A DNA stretch of 20,283 bases from Anaerolineales bacterium UBA2232 (GCA_002348045.1 DDYO01000190.1:1-20283), one strand, 5' to 3'; positions 1-8,622 are shown, numbered from the stretch's first letter. Notes: generated by a model from the sequence alone, not told the origin. Program-made: numbers and translations.

Positions 1-1
1 C

Positions 2-535
2 GCCAAGGGCTATATGGCGAGAGGCGAGTTAGTCCCTGACTGGCTTACGGTTTCGATGGTGGAAGAGCGGCTGGCTCAGCCCGATTGCGCCAAAGGTGCA
101 ATCTTGGATGGGTTTCCACGCACGATCGAGCAAGCCAAGGCGCTAGACAAGTTGCTGGTTAGCGGAGGGAGAAGCCTTGACGCGGTGTTGTACATCAAAG
201 CTTCGCCTGAGACAATGCTGCGAAGGCTGGGCGGGCGCTGGACGTGCAGGCAGTGCCAGGCAGTCTATAATGTGGAGCACAGCCCGCCTAAACAGCCAGG
301 TCGCTGCGATGTCTGTGGGGGAGAGCTCTATCAGCGGGCGGACGATCAACCCGAGACACAGCGCAAACGCGTTGATGTTTACTTGGAGCTGACCGCGCCC
401 TTGATTGAGCACTACCGCGCTCTGGGTCTGTTAATTGAGATTGACGGGGAACAGGATATCGATTCCGTTCGGGCGCAGCTGCTGGAGGCCGTGGGCTCGC
501 CGGCGGCAAGCCGAACGAGGAGGCTATTGCAGTGA
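2..535 (+). CDS. adk: Adenylate kinase, 5'-truncated by the window edge
   Basis: Adenylate kinase catalyses ATP + AMP = 2 ADP in the cytoplasm. The reading frame is open from base 2, before the first in-frame ATG at 14, and the residues there ([13 protein letters not shown]) match the middle of the family, so the P-loop N terminus lies outside the window. Visible motifs are the DGFPRT segment of the core, a LID domain with four cysteines in two CxxC pairs (CRQC and CDVC) that in Gram-positive-type enzymes bind a structural zinc, and the [12 protein letters not shown] arginine-rich segment. The stop codon TGA (533-535) overlaps the GTG start of rpmJ, implying translational coupling. In many bacteria map and infA follow adk; here they do not. 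Identity is secure. Confidence 0.96.
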   Translation, partial: AKGYMARGELVPDWLTVSMVEERLAQPDCAKGAILDGFPRTIEQAKALDKLLVSGGRSLDAVLYIKASPETMLRRLGGRWTCRQCQAVYNVEHSPPKQPGRCDVCGGELYQRADDQPETQRKRVDVYLELTAPLIEHYRALGLLIEIDGEQDIDSVRAQLLEAVGSPAASRTRRLLQ

Positions 536-645
536 AAGTAAAACCATCGGTTAAGCGAAGATGTGACAAGTGCAAGATTGTGAAGCGCCGTGGTGTGGTG
601 AGGATTATCTGTGTGAACCCGCGGCATAATCAGCGACAGGGCTAA
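532..645 (+). CDS. rpmJ: Ribosomal protein bL36
   Basis: A 37-residue protein of the large ribosomal subunit. It begins [14 protein letters not shown] and ends NPRHNQRQG, the classic L36 pattern. The zinc-binding C+ form is present: CxxC at residues 11 and 14, then a cysteine at 27 and a histidine at 32. The start is GTG at 532, overlapping the adk stop, with GAGGAGG at 517-523 inside adk about 8 bases upstream. This gene is followed 39 bases later by rpsM, the usual order in the alpha operon. The identity is secure from the sequence pattern and position. Confidence 0.95.
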   Translation: MKVKPSVKRRCDKCKIVKRRGVVRIICVNPRHNQRQG

Positions 646-684
646 GGGTGCTTTGGAAGCGTTTGGGGCAATAGGAGGACAATA

Positions 685-1068
685 GTGGCTAGAATTTCAG
701 GAGTAGATCTTCCTCGAGACAAGCGAGTTGAGGTTGCCCTCACCTATATCTATGGCGTTGGCACTTCGCGCAGCCGGTTGATCGTTGGGACGGCTGGGGT
801 GAACCCAGATACGCGGGTGAGGGATCTGACTGAGAGCGAAGTAGCCAGGCTGCGTGAGTACATCGACCGGGAGTTCAAGGTGGAGGGTGACTTGCGGCGA
901 GAGGTCACCATGAACATCAAGCGGCTGACAGAGATCGGCTGCTATCGCGGTCTTCGGCATCGCCGCAACTTGCCAGTCAGAGGACAACGCACGAGGACAA
1001 ACGCTCGAACGAAGCGCGGTATGCGCAAGACGGTCCCTGGCCGCAAGCGGTCGCGGTCGAAGAAGTAA
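685..1068 (+). CDS. rpsM: Ribosomal protein uS13
   Basis: Small-subunit head protein S13, which contacts tRNA in the P site and forms intersubunit bridges. The 127-residue product starts [26 protein letters not shown], the family signature, with the conserved [29 protein letters not shown] basic C-terminal region (here ending in a run of K/R residues that threads toward the decoding site). Start is GTG at 685 preceded by AGGAGG at 673-678. Length is close to the family norm of about 120-126. It lies between rpmJ and rpsK as in the canonical alpha operon. Confidence 0.97.
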   Translation: MARISGVDLPRDKRVEVALTYIYGVGTSRSRLIVGTAGVNPDTRVRDLTESEVARLREYIDREFKVEGDLRREVTMNIKRLTEIGCYRGLRHRRNLPVRGQRTRTNARTKRGMRKTVPGRKRSRSKK

Positions 1069-1126
1069 CACGTAATCGTGCAGCTCGGTTTGGAGCTGGG
1101 CTGCGGGCGCACCACTGGGAGGTTGC

Positions 1127-1528
1127 ATGGCAGATACAAAGCGAAGCCGTTCTGGGTCGGCAAAGCGGCGCGAGCGAAAGCTTACACCGCGAGCTAGAGC
1201 CTACATTCATGCTACGTTCAACAACACGATCGTGACGTTCACGGACCCGGAGGGCAATGCCATCCTGTGGAAGAGTGCAGGGTCGTCCGATTTCAAGGGC
1301 TCACGAAAGAGCACGCCGTATGCGGCTCAGATCACGGCGCAGCACGCCGCCAAGATGGCGGTTGACCAGGGCGTGCGCGAGGTGGATGTGTTTGTGAAGG
1401 GCCCCGGACCAGGACGGGAGGCGGCTATTCGGTCCATTCAGGGGGCAGGCCTGCGGGTTCGCTCCATCACTGACGTTACGCCCGTTCCCCATAACGGGTG
1501 TCGGCCGCCAAAGAAGCGACGGGTTTAG
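1127..1528 (+). CDS. rpsK: Ribosomal protein uS11
   Basis: Small-subunit platform protein S11, 133 residues. Recognisable segments are the [17 protein letters not shown] strand near residues 28-45, the [16 protein letters not shown] segment, the [14 protein letters not shown] loop near residue 90 and the C-terminal [18 protein letters not shown], all family hallmarks. The ATG start at 1127 has a GGGAGG site a few bases upstream. The short basic N-terminal stretch ([15 protein letters not shown]) is normal for the family. It is followed after 67 bases by rpsD, with a possible hairpin in the gap. Confidence 0.97.
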   Translation: MADTKRSRSGSAKRRERKLTPRARAYIHATFNNTIVTFTDPEGNAILWKSAGSSDFKGSRKSTPYAAQITAQHAAKMAVDQGVREVDVFVKGPGPGREAAIRSIQGAGLRVRSITDVTPVPHNGCRPPKKRRV

Positions 1529-1537
1529 CACGTTGGG

Positions 1538-1573
1538 CCCCGGAGTATCTCTGAAGAGTTGATGCCTCTGGGG
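1538..1573 (+). promoter_or_regulatory. Possible structured RNA hairpin in the rpsK-rpsD gap
   Basis: CCCCGGAG (1538-1545) can pair with CTCTGGGG (1566-1573) with one G-U wobble, giving an 8-bp stem. The loop contains a second small hairpin, CTC-TGAA-GAG. It lies just upstream of the rpsD ribosome binding site. S4 is a known autogenous translational repressor in several bacteria, so this could be a control site, but nothing here matches a described S4 target that I can recognise. There is no T-tract, so a terminator is unlikely. Confidence 0.3.
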
Positions 1574-1595
1574 TGACCGTTACGCAGGAGGGTTG

Positions 1596-2231
1596 ATGGC
1601 AAGGTATATCGAGGCAGTGTGTAGGCTGTGTCGGCGCGAGGGTGAAAAGCTCTTCCTCAAGGGAGATCGGTGCCTGTCCGCCAAGTGCGCTTTTGAGCGG
1701 CGCTCCTACGCGCCTGGCATGCACGGGCAGAAACGCTCGTTTCGACGCAAGACATCGGACTATGGGCTCCAGTTGCGCGAGAAGCAAAAGGCCCGTCGCA
1801 TCTACGGGGTCTTGGAGCGCCAGTTCCGAAAGTACTTTGACGAAGCGCTGAAGCACAAGGGCATGACCGGAGCGAATCTTCTGCAGACCCTGGAGCGGCG
1901 CCTCGACAATGTGGTGTATCGGCTGGGCTTTGCTTCGTCCCGACAGCAGGCACGGCAGTTGGTGTTGCATGGGCACTTTGCCATAAACGGCAAGAGCGTA
2001 CGAGTGCCGTCAATGCTGGTCAAGTCCGGCGATGTGCTGACGGTGAAGGATTCCAGCCAGAGCAGTACGTATTTCAAGGATTCCAAGCCACTCCTTGAGC
2101 ACGTGAACGCTCCTGAGTGGCTTGCGTTGGACCCGGATCAGATGATTGGGCGTGTCGTGGCGCTTCCGTCACGTGAACAGATTCAGGTGCCGATCCGAGA
2201 GCAGCTCGTCGTTGAGTACTACTCCCGCTAG
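1596..2231 (+). CDS. rpsD: Ribosomal protein uS4
   Basis: S4 is a primary 16S rRNA-binding assembly protein. The 211-residue product begins [20 protein letters not shown]. Four cysteines at residues 9, 12, 26 and 31 form the zinc-binding C+ type N-terminal motif. The S4 RNA-binding domain is clear around residues 100-160 ([23 protein letters not shown], then [11 protein letters not shown]). An in-frame TTG lies one codon upstream at 1593, but AGGAGG at 1586-1591 is only one base from it; ATG at 1596 gives the family's MARY start and workable spacing, so it is preferred. It sits between rpsK and rpoA, the standard alpha-operon order. Confidence 0.97.
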   Translation: MARYIEAVCRLCRREGEKLFLKGDRCLSAKCAFERRSYAPGMHGQKRSFRRKTSDYGLQLREKQKARRIYGVLERQFRKYFDEALKHKGMTGANLLQTLERRLDNVVYRLGFASSRQQARQLVLHGHFAINGKSVRVPSMLVKSGDVLTVKDSSQSSTYFKDSKPLLEHVNAPEWLALDPDQMIGRVVALPSREQIQVPIREQLVVEYYSR

Positions 2232-2273
2232 GGAGAGTGTGCCCTGGGTGGTTAGGTAAGGGAGGGTGCTTAG

Positions 2274-3308
2274 TTGCTAAAGTTTGTGCTTCCGAAAATA
2301 GAGATAGAGGCCATTACCAAGAACTATGGTCGATACAGCATCAGTCCTCTGGAGACTGGGTATGGTGTCACGATTGGCAACGCCCTGCGCCGCGTGCTCA
2401 TGTCATCGTTGGCCGGCGCGGCGGTCACGTCACTCAGGGTCGCCGGCGTTCATCACGAATTCTCGGACATACCCAACGCCAAAGAGGACATGACGACGCT
2501 GATCCTTAACATCAAGCGGCTGCGCATGCGGATGTTCTCGGAGGGCCCGGTTCGGTTGCAGTTGAGCACAAAGGGTAAGAGCGAGGTCACAGCGGCGGAC
2601 ATAGACTGTCCACCTGATGTGGAAATTGTGAACCCAGAGTTGCATCTGCTGACGCTGGACTCGACCGACACAGAGCTGGATGTCGAGTTCTATGTGGAGC
2701 GAGGACGGGGCTACTCTCCGGCTGAAGATCGCGGCGACCTGCCCATAGGGCAGATTCCGGTGGATGCGATCTTTAGTCCGATTCTCAAGACGAGTTTCAC
2801 CGTTGAGCGCACCAGGGTCGGGCAGGTGACGGACTATGACCGGCTTTTGCTGGAGATTGGTACCGATGGCACCATTCGCCCCACTGAGTCGCTGAGCCTG
2901 GCGGCTCAGGTGCTGAGCCGCCACTTGAGCCCGGTAGCGGCCATGGGTGACCTGGAAGAGACCCTCATTGCTGATGCGGCGCCCAAGGATTACGCGCCAA
3001 GTCATCTGAATGACGCGCCAATTGAGAGTCTTGAGCTTTCGGTTCGAGCCTACAACTGCTTGAAGCGGGCTGGGATTACCAGAATCGCTGATATCATGGA
3101 CCGCTTGGCTCGCGGTCAGACAACCGAGTTGCTGACGATCCGCAACTTTGGGCAAAAGTCACTGGATGAGTTGATGGGCAAATTGCGCGAAAAGGGCTAC
3201 GTATCGGACGAGGAAGGGTACTCTGGTGAGGAGCCCACTACGGATGCTACGGATGCAGACTTCTTGACGCAGGATGTCGTAAGCGATGATGAGCTGAGCG
3301 GGGAGTAG
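2274..3308 (+). CDS. rpoA: RNA polymerase alpha subunit
   Basis: The 344-residue alpha subunit dimerises to nucleate RNA polymerase assembly and contacts UP elements and activators. The N-terminal domain (about 1-230) shows the assembly motif GYGVTIGNALRRVLMSS near residues 29-45. The C-terminal domain (about 248-308) shows SVRAYNCLKRAGI and NFGQKSLDEL; R258, N261, C262 and K264 align with E. coli R265, N268, C269 and K271, so the DNA-contacting surface is intact. Beyond it is a roughly 34-residue acidic tail rich in Asp and Glu, longer than the common 314-330 residue forms. The start is TTG at 2274 with AGGGAGG some 8 bases upstream. The gene is followed by rplQ, as expected. Confidence 0.97.
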   Translation: MLKFVLPKIEIEAITKNYGRYSISPLETGYGVTIGNALRRVLMSSLAGAAVTSLRVAGVHHEFSDIPNAKEDMTTLILNIKRLRMRMFSEGPVRLQLSTKGKSEVTAADIDCPPDVEIVNPELHLLTLDSTDTELDVEFYVERGRGYSPAEDRGDLPIGQIPVDAIFSPILKTSFTVERTRVGQVTDYDRLLLEIGTDGTIRPTESLSLAAQVLSRHLSPVAAMGDLEETLIADAAPKDYAPSHLNDAPIESLELSVRAYNCLKRAGITRIADIMDRLARGQTTELLTIRNFGQKSLDELMGKLREKGYVSDEEGYSGEEPTTDATDADFLTQDVVSDDELSGE

Positions 3309-3358
3309 CCGGGCAGCTCAAAGCACTATTCACTGTTGGCGAAAGGAGGCCCCCCACC

Positions 3359-3712
3359 ATGAGGCATCGTGTGGCAGGGCGACACTTGAAACGTAGCACC
3401 GACGCACGTCGGCGATTGTTTCGCAACTTGATTGGTCAGCTGTTTCGTTATGATAGCATTCGGACCACGCAGGCGAAGGCTCTGGCAATTCGGAGCGATG
3501 CTGAGCGTATCATCACGTGGGCAAAGCGTGGCGATGTTCATGCTCGTCGTTTGGCCTACCAGGTGATTAATGACGATGAGTTGGTCAAAAGGGTTTTTGA
3601 CGAAGTTGCGCCCAGGTTTGCTGGTAGAGCGGGAGGCTATACCCGAGTTGTCAAGCTCGGCCATCGTCAGGGTGATGCGGCCCCTATGGTTCTGCTGGAG
3701 CTTGTGGACTAA
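3359..3712 (+). CDS. rplQ: Ribosomal protein bL17
   Basis: A 117-residue large-subunit protein near the exit tunnel. The start MRHRVAGRHLKRSTDARRRL and the segment RNLIGQLFRYDSIRTTQAKA match L17 closely, and the C terminus (GGYTRVVKLGHRQGDAAPMVLLELVD) is typical. A strong AAGGAGG at 3343-3349 lies about 9 bases before the ATG. Length matches the usual 115-130 residues. truA follows after only 12 bases, so both are probably on one transcript. Confidence 0.97.
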   Translation: MRHRVAGRHLKRSTDARRRLFRNLIGQLFRYDSIRTTQAKALAIRSDAERIITWAKRGDVHARRLAYQVINDDELVKRVFDEVAPRFAGRAGGYTRVVKLGHRQGDAAPMVLLELVD

Positions 3713-3724
3713 CTGGGCCTCGTC

Positions 3725-4507
3725 TTGAGCGGCGTGATGAGCCCTGACATCCATTCGGTGGACGAGGGGTTGAGTGCTCGGCGGATTCGAGCAGTTATCG
3801 AGTACGATGGTACAGATTTTTGCGGTTTTCAGGTGCAGGCACGAGGGAGGACGATTCAGGGCGAGATCGAGCAGGCCCTGGCTCGGGTTACGGGCCGGAC
3901 AGTGCGGGTGGTTGGGGCCGGTCGAACTGATGCTGGAGTGCACGCGAGTGGCCAGGTGGTACATGCGACGGTCACGTGGCGACATGATCTGGCTCAGCTG
4001 AAGCGAGCTCTGAATGCGGTACTTCCAGGCGATGTGGCGGTGAGGGATGTGGAGTACGCCCCACCTGGCTTTCATTCGCGGTTCAGCGCACAGAGTCGGG
4101 TTTATGCGTATCACATTTGGAATGATGAGGTCCCGTCTCCGCTGCATCGGCGCTATTCATACTGCTTTGACAGGTATTTGGACGATTTGTCGATGAGCCA
4201 AGCTTGTGGGGCGCTGATTGGGACCCATGACTTTTTGCCGTTTGGCTGGGCGCCCCAAGGGGACAATACCGTTCGCACTGTACTTGAGGCCACATGTGTT
4301 CGCTCGGGCCGTTCAGTGGTGATTGAGATCGAGGCCGATGCCTTCTTGCGGAGGATGGTGCGGAGGATCGTCGCCAACTTGATGTTGGTGGGCCTGGGGA
4401 AGTTGTCAGTGGAGGACTTTGGTAGGCTCTTGCTGCTCAGGGATCGCCGTACTCCTGCCAGTGAGGCCCCAAGCCAAGGGCTGTGTTTGTTGAAGGTGAA
4501 CTACTAG
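3725..4507 (+). CDS. truA: tRNA pseudouridine(38-40) synthase TruA
   Basis: TruA isomerises uridines 38-40 in the anticodon arm of many tRNAs. The product shows the IEYDGTDFCGFQVQ entry motif, the catalytic GRTDAGVHASGQV loop (the Asp is the nucleophile), SRVYAYHIWN, and the C-terminal RRMVRRIVANLMLVGLGK segment. Starts are uncertain: TTG 3725 (260 residues), GTG 3734, ATG 3737 and TTG 3770 are all in frame and none has a good ribosome binding site. Homologous sequence begins near residue 18, so about 15 N-terminal residues may be spurious. Placement between rplQ and rplM is common in Gram-positive-type genomes. Confidence 0.94.
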   Translation: MSGVMSPDIHSVDEGLSARRIRAVIEYDGTDFCGFQVQARGRTIQGEIEQALARVTGRTVRVVGAGRTDAGVHASGQVVHATVTWRHDLAQLKRALNAVLPGDVAVRDVEYAPPGFHSRFSAQSRVYAYHIWNDEVPSPLHRRYSYCFDRYLDDLSMSQACGALIGTHDFLPFGWAPQGDNTVRTVLEATCVRSGRSVVIEIEADAFLRRMVRRIVANLMLVGLGKLSVEDFGRLLLLRDRRTPASEAPSQGLCLLKVNY

Positions 4508-4522
4508 AAGGAGTTGGAACAC

Positions 4523-4951
4523 GTGAAGACCTTTGTCTTGAAGGCCGATGATATACAACGCGACTGGTACGTGGTTGACGCAACGGGCAAGACCCTGGGG
4601 CGACTGGCCACCCAAGTCGCGCATATCTTGCGGGGAAAGCACAAGCCTGTGTTCAGTCCCAGCATGGATGTCGGCGACCATGTGATCATAGTCAATGCGG
4701 AAAAGGTGTACGTAACCGGTAACAAGTTGGAAGACAAGCGCTACTACCGCTATACAGGATACATGGGCGGCTTGAAGAGCGTGACTCTGACGGAGCAGCT
4801 CAAGAAGCACCCAGACCGAGTGCTGACCCATGCGATCCGGGGCATGTTACCCAAGACACGCCTGGGCCGCGCGATGATAAAGAAACTAAAGGTGTATGCC
4901 GGCAGCAGCCATCCGCATGCGGCTCAGAAGCCCAAGGATTTGGCGCTCTAG
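4523..4951 (+). CDS. rplM: Ribosomal protein uL13
   Basis: Large-subunit protein L13, an early 23S rRNA assembly protein. It carries the motifs [39 protein letters not shown] and [12 protein letters not shown], all family-typical. I place the start at GTG 4523, giving [15 protein letters not shown] and 142 residues, the same length as E. coli L13. An upstream in-frame TTG at 4514 directly abuts the AAGGAG site (4508-4513), which leaves no spacing, whereas GTG 4523 lies 9 bases from it. rplM-rpsI is a near-universal pair. Confidence 0.96.
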   Translation: MKTFVLKADDIQRDWYVVDATGKTLGRLATQVAHILRGKHKPVFSPSMDVGDHVIIVNAEKVYVTGNKLEDKRYYRYTGYMGGLKSVTLTEQLKKHPDRVLTHAIRGMLPKTRLGRAMIKKLKVYAGSSHPHAAQKPKDLAL

Positions 4952-4990
4952 TTCGGCGAGCCAAGATCGAGTGTAAAGGAGTGCCGTTGC

Positions 4991-5383
4991 ATGTCAGCCA
5001 AGTACTATTACGGTACCGGAAGGCGTAAGAGCGCTGTTGCCAGGGTACGTCTGTACCCGGGTACGGGAACCATCGTTATCAATGACCGTCCCCTGGACGA
5101 GTACTTTGTTCGGGAGTCGGACCGCTTGGAGGTGCAGAGCCCCCTGCGGGTAACGAATCTCATTGATCAGTTCAACGTGATGGTCAAGGTCACTGGGGGC
5201 GGTATCACTGGTCAGTCGTCGGCCGCGAGGCATGGAATTGCTCGTGCGCTTCTGGTGGCTGATTCGGAGCTGCGCCAGGCGCTGCGGGCAAGCGGTGCTC
5301 TGACGCGTGACCCGCGGGAGAAGGAACGCAAGAAGCCCGGATTGAAGCGGGCGCGCAAGGCGCCTCAGTATACAAAGCGCTAG
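4991..5383 (+). CDS. rpsI: Ribosomal protein uS9
   Basis: A 130-residue small-subunit head protein whose C-terminal tail reaches the P-site tRNA. Diagnostic parts are [19 protein letters not shown] at the start, [23 protein letters not shown] in the middle and a lysine/arginine-rich end, [17 protein letters not shown]. The final KR is the conserved tRNA-contacting dipeptide; the preceding residue is Thr where Ser is more usual. AAAGGAG stands about 9 bases before the ATG. It is the last gene of the + strand operon, followed by a hairpin terminator. Confidence 0.97.
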   Translation: MSAKYYYGTGRRKSAVARVRLYPGTGTIVINDRPLDEYFVRESDRLEVQSPLRVTNLIDQFNVMVKVTGGGITGQSSAARHGIARALLVADSELRQALRASGALTRDPREKERKKPGLKRARKAPQYTKR

Positions 5384-5417
5384 TAGCTAACTCAGCGTTG
5401 TTTCCAACCCGATAGGT

Positions 5418-5463
5418 AAAGGCGCGTCAGTCCTGCGTTATGCTGCAGGACTGACGCGCCTTT
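5418..5463 (+). terminator. Terminator hairpin after rpsI, possibly bidirectional
   Basis: A perfect 19-bp inverted repeat, 5418-5436 (AAAGGCGCGTCAGTCCTGC) with 5445-5463, separated by an 8-base loop. Each arm begins or ends with AAA/TTT, so the same stem can serve the convergent cdaR gene on the other strand. The T-tract is short (TTTCGTCTGT on the + strand), so its strength on the + side depends mainly on the stem. The 147-base gap between rpsI and cdaR holds nothing else I can name. Confidence 0.85.
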
Positions 5464-5530
5464 CGTCTGTCACCACAGGGTGCTGCCGCCGGTCGTGCGA
5501 TCGCGGTGGCGTTGTGCTTACCGGAACGGG

Positions 5531-6760
5531 CTATTCGATCGTTATTTCCACAGTGTCGGGGACGATCGTCTTAACCTCCAACCCCTGACCAACCGGCAGC
5601 GTTACACGAGGGGTGACCTTGTAGATGCCGCGGCCCAACCCCGCCAAGTCGAGAATGACCTCAACATCGTCGGGCTGGAGCTCCTGCAGTGAGGGCAGGG
5701 GTCCTGACAGGATGATGTCCACAGTCGACGGCGACGCTGTCGCTTTGAGACCGAGGCGAAGTCCCTGTAGCTTGAGCTCTCGCTTCACGGTCTGACCGCC
5801 CAGCAGAGGCTGCACGCGGATTTGCACGAGGATCCCCTCCCTGCCCGCTCCTTGACCGAGAACCAGTATCCCCTCTGGCAGGGTGAGGGCAACGCGCCTA
5901 ATCACGTCCTGTTTGGCGCCCTCAATGTCGATCGTCTCCGCGTCCACGTAGGCAGGAAGCTGGTCGATGGCCGACTGCTGACCGTACACCGTGACCAAGG
6001 TAGGTTCCACGCTGATGCTGCTAGTCCAGTAGCCAGCAGCTGGCGACCCGCTGGTGTTGGCCCGCACCGTCACGTCCCGGTAACCCACCTGTCGTTCGAC
6101 AGCGACAGTGACCGAAACCCTTGCCGGGGATATGGTTAGGCCCTGAATACGATTACCTGCCGCATCCATGAGAATCGGCGCATCTTGCTTGACGACGGTA
6201 TCCCGGGTGTTCCGCAGGCTTACTTCCATCACTGCCTCAGCAACCTGGGCCACCCGCGATTGTGGCCCGCTGATGGTCACCTGCTCGGGCACCACCACAG
6301 GCACCCGAGAGACGTATCCGAGGGGAATGCTCTCTTCATCCAGCACCTTGACGCGGACGCGAACCCTGCGCTCTCCAGACTGCTCGAGAACCACCGTCAC
6401 TCGCGAAGGCTCCACCTCGACGATGGTGATTCCTCTTTCAAGCGCCCTGACGACCACTGGGAGGTCATGCTGACCGGGGGCAAGCCCGTCTAGCTCAACC
6501 GTCGCCTCAAAGCTCGATGTCTTGAGCTGTTCCCAGACGCTTGCCAGGCCTCGCAACCTTATCTGTACGTCAGTCTGCAACGGGGCCCCAAACAGAAGAC
6601 TCTCGGACAGGTTGGCGTACGCGATAGGGATGGCCGTCGGGAAAACATCGGTACGTGGCGGTGCTTTCTGATAGACGGCAACCACCCATACAATCACCGC
6701 CAACAGCAGCGCCAGCAGTGCCGAGCTCAAGTTGGACAGAAGCCTTCGGGACAGGCTCAC
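5531..6760 (-). CDS. cdaR: YbbR-domain protein, CdaR-like regulator of diadenylate cyclase
   Basis: A 409-residue membrane-anchored protein. Residues 10-30 (LSSALLALLLAVIVWVVAVY) form one transmembrane anchor after a short basic N terminus, putting the rest outside the membrane. The remainder resembles about four YbbR repeats, roughly at residues 40-126, 131-221, 227-317 and 327-408, each with the beta-rich pattern ending in 'P..V.V.G' or 'P..V.V.L'. In Firmicutes CdaR binds and modulates CdaA. The start ATG at 6758-6760 overlaps the stop of cdaA by 4 bases, which supports translational coupling and joint function. glmM, often the third member, is not seen in this window. Confidence 0.88.
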   Translation of the reverse strand: MSLSRRLLSNLSSALLALLLAVIVWVVAVYQKAPPRTDVFPTAIPIAYANLSESLLFGAPLQTDVQIRLRGLASVWEQLKTSSFEATVELDGLAPGQHDLPVVVRALERGITIVEVEPSRVTVVLEQSGERRVRVRVKVLDEESIPLGYVSRVPVVVPEQVTISGPQSRVAQVAEAVMEVSLRNTRDTVVKQDAPILMDAAGNRIQGLTISPARVSVTVAVERQVGYRDVTVRANTSGSPAAGYWTSSISVEPTLVTVYGQQSAIDQLPAYVDAETIDIEGAKQDVIRRVALTLPEGILVLGQGAGREGILVQIRVQPLLGGQTVKRELKLQGLRLGLKATASPSTVDIILSGPLPSLQELQPDDVEVILDLAGLGRGIYKVTPRVTLPVGQGLEVKTIVPDTVEITIE

Positions 6761-7602
6761 TGATCAGTCTCCTCACCGTTTCGATTGGACGGTCTGACCC
6801 GCTGCAGGAACGCCGACAGGTCGAACTGAGCATCGTGGCGATAAAGGCTCTGCAGGATGTTGCGGAGGCGGTTCTCATCCAAGTGTCTGACCATCCGGCC
6901 ATTGTGGGCCAGCGAAATGATCCCCGTTTGCTCCGACACGATAACGGCAAGGGCATCGGTCTGCTCAGCGATGCCCATCGCGGCCCTATGTCGCGTGCCG
7001 AGGTGGGGATCAGAGAACTTGAGATTGGAGAGGGGCAGGACAACTCCTGCAGCCACAATACGGTCCTCCCGGACGATTACAGCTCCGTCGTGCAATGCCG
7101 TGTTAGGATAAAAGATCGTCAGGAGAAGATCGGAGCTGACCTGTGCGTTGATGGCGATCCCAGTATCAATGTAGGCCTGCAGACCGGTGTTCCGCTCCAG
7201 GGCTATTATGGCGCCGTGATGCGCTTCAGACAGCAGGCGGCTGGCTCGAGCCACTTGGCTTATGGCACGGTTTGCCGCCGCTTCACGGGTCGGACGGTCA
7301 ATGAGGCCACCGGCACGTCCAAGACGCTCCAGTGCACGGCGCAGCTCAGGCTGGAATATTACCGGGATTGCCACCAAGAGAGACGGGATGGCGTTATTCA
7401 GCAGCCAGCCAAAAGCGGTCAGACGAAAGAGGCTGCTCAACAGAGCGGAGAGGAATACAAAGATTATGACGCCCCGCAGTAGCTGGATGGCCTGAGTGCC
7501 TTTGATCAACTGCAACAGACCATAGAGGATGAGCGCCACGAGCAGGATATCGATGACGTCTGTTGGTTGGATCCGACCAAGGACCCATAGAATGTCCGAC
7601 AC
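6757..7602 (-). CDS. cdaA: Membrane diadenylate cyclase CdaA
   Basis: CdaA joins two ATP into c-di-AMP, a signal controlling potassium and osmolyte balance. The 281-residue product has three hydrophobic segments in residues 15-83, then a DAC (DisA_N) domain. Catalytic motifs are visible: D172-G173-A174 in LHDGAVIV, and R204-H205-R206 in LGTRHRAA. The start is GTG (7600-7602) with a modest AAGGCGAGG upstream. argF ends 38 bases upstream on the same strand, and cdaR overlaps downstream, so all three probably share a transcript. Length and architecture fit the CdaA (YbbP/DacA) class rather than DisA, which lacks these membrane helices. Confidence 0.94.
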   Translation of the reverse strand: MSDILWVLGRIQPTDVIDILLVALILYGLLQLIKGTQAIQLLRGVIIFVFLSALLSSLFRLTAFGWLLNNAIPSLLVAIPVIFQPELRRALERLGRAGGLIDRPTREAAANRAISQVARASRLLSEAHHGAIIALERNTGLQAYIDTGIAINAQVSSDLLLTIFYPNTALHDGAVIVREDRIVAAGVVLPLSNLKFSDPHLGTRHRAAMGIAEQTDALAVIVSEQTGIISLAHNGRMVRHLDENRLRNILQSLYRHDAQFDLSAFLQRVRPSNRNGEETDQ

Positions 7603-7640
7603 GCCAAGCCTCGCCTTCTACCGATAGGGCATTGAAAAGT

Positions 7641-8564
7641 CTAACGATTGGCGAGCAGAACCGCCAGAAGGCCTTTTTGCGCGTGCATGCGGTTCTCCGC
7701 CTGGTCGAACACCACGGAGTGGCGGCCGTCGACGACTTCGTCGGTGATCTCCTCTCCGCGGTGGGCTGGAAGACAATGCATGACAATGGCCTCAGGGTCT
7801 GCGTGTGCTACAAGAGCAGCATTCACCTGATAGGGAGGGAAGACGGCCTTTCTCCGCTCCTTTTCTGCTTCCTGTCCCATGCTGGTCCAGACGTCAGTGT
7901 AGATCACGTCCGCTCCCTGTACGGCCTTGACAGGATCAGTGCCAACCTCGATACTGCAGGCACTCTCTCTGGCAAAGCGGAAGGCCGCATCTACTACGGC
8001 GGCGGTCGGCTCATAGCCGCGCGGAGTAGCCACCGTTACGTCCATGCCCACTTTGGCTGCCCCGAAGAGGAGTGAGGTGAGAACGTTGTTACCGTCGCCA
8101 ACCCAAGCCAGTCTCAAGCCGCGCAAGACCCCCTTGTGCTGCAGGATGGTGAGAAGGTCAGCGAGACCCTGACAGGGATGGCTGTAGTCGGAGAGCCCGT
8201 TGATGACTGGCACTCGGGAGTGGGCGGCCAGCGCCTCTATGTCCCTATGTTCGAACACACGTGCCATTATGCAGTCTACATACCTGCTAAGCACTCGGGC
8301 GACATCGTCGACGCTTTCCCTCTTGCCTAGCTGGATCTCGTCCGGTGAGAGGTAGAGAGCATAGCCACCCAGATGGACCATGGCCATCTCAAATGAGACT
8401 CGAGTGCGCAGCGAAGGTTTCTGGAAGAGCAGCCCCAGGGCCTTATTCATCAGAATAGGCTGATTGCCGCCTGTTTGCCACTCCTCCTTGAGCTCCTGAG
8501 CAACATTGAGAATATGCCAGAGTTCTTCCGCGCTGAGGTCAGCCAAACTAAGCAAGTGCTTCAT
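7641..8564 (-). CDS. argF: Ornithine carbamoyltransferase
   Basis: Makes citrulline from ornithine and carbamoyl phosphate in arginine synthesis (or runs in reverse in the deiminase pathway). The 307-residue protein has the carbamoyl-phosphate motif S51-L-R-T-R55, HPCQ at 129-132, the ornithine-specific DVWTSMGQE at 224-232 and [11 protein letters not shown] at 263-273. ATG start at 8562-8564 is preceded by GGGAGG. A promoter with TATAAT ends about 30 bases upstream. Other arginine genes are not in the window, and cdaA-cdaR follow on the same strand. The anabolic enzyme is more likely given the isolated setting, but argF versus arcB cannot be settled here. Confidence 0.93.
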   Translation of the reverse strand: MKHLLSLADLSAEELWHILNVAQELKEEWQTGGNQPILMNKALGLLFQKPSLRTRVSFEMAMVHLGGYALYLSPDEIQLGKRESVDDVARVLSRYVDCIMARVFEHRDIEALAAHSRVPVINGLSDYSHPCQGLADLLTILQHKGVLRGLRLAWVGDGNNVLTSLLFGAAKVGMDVTVATPRGYEPTAAVVDAAFRFARESACSIEVGTDPVKAVQGADVIYTDVWTSMGQEAEKERRKAVFPPYQVNAALVAHADPEAIVMHCLPAHRGEEITDEVVDGRHSVVFDQAENRMHAQKGLLAVLLANR

Positions 8565-8593
8565 GACGCCTCCCGCCTACCCAGTGTGGGCGG

Positions 8594-8622
8594 ATTATAG
8601 CACAAACTTGGGTGCGAGCCAA
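8594..8622 (-). promoter_or_regulatory. Sigma70-type promoter for argF-cdaA-cdaR
   Basis: On the - strand, TTGGCT (8617-8622) and TATAAT (8594-8599) are separated by 17 bases, giving a predicted start near 8587 and a leader of roughly 23 bases. The -10 box is a perfect match and the -35 matches four of six. Farther upstream, GGCAC-GTCA-GTGCC (8646-8659) is a small inverted repeat that could be an operator. No ArgR box matching the usual AT-rich consensus was found. The remainder of 8623-8730 shows nothing I can identify. Confidence 0.75.

Noticed and set aside
3326..4147. 273-codon - strand frame across rplQ and truA
   Set aside because: It lies opposite two certain genes and has no recognisable motifs.
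6655..7482. 275-codon + strand frame opposite cdaA
   Set aside because: It mirrors the conserved DAC domain coding strand and has no family features.
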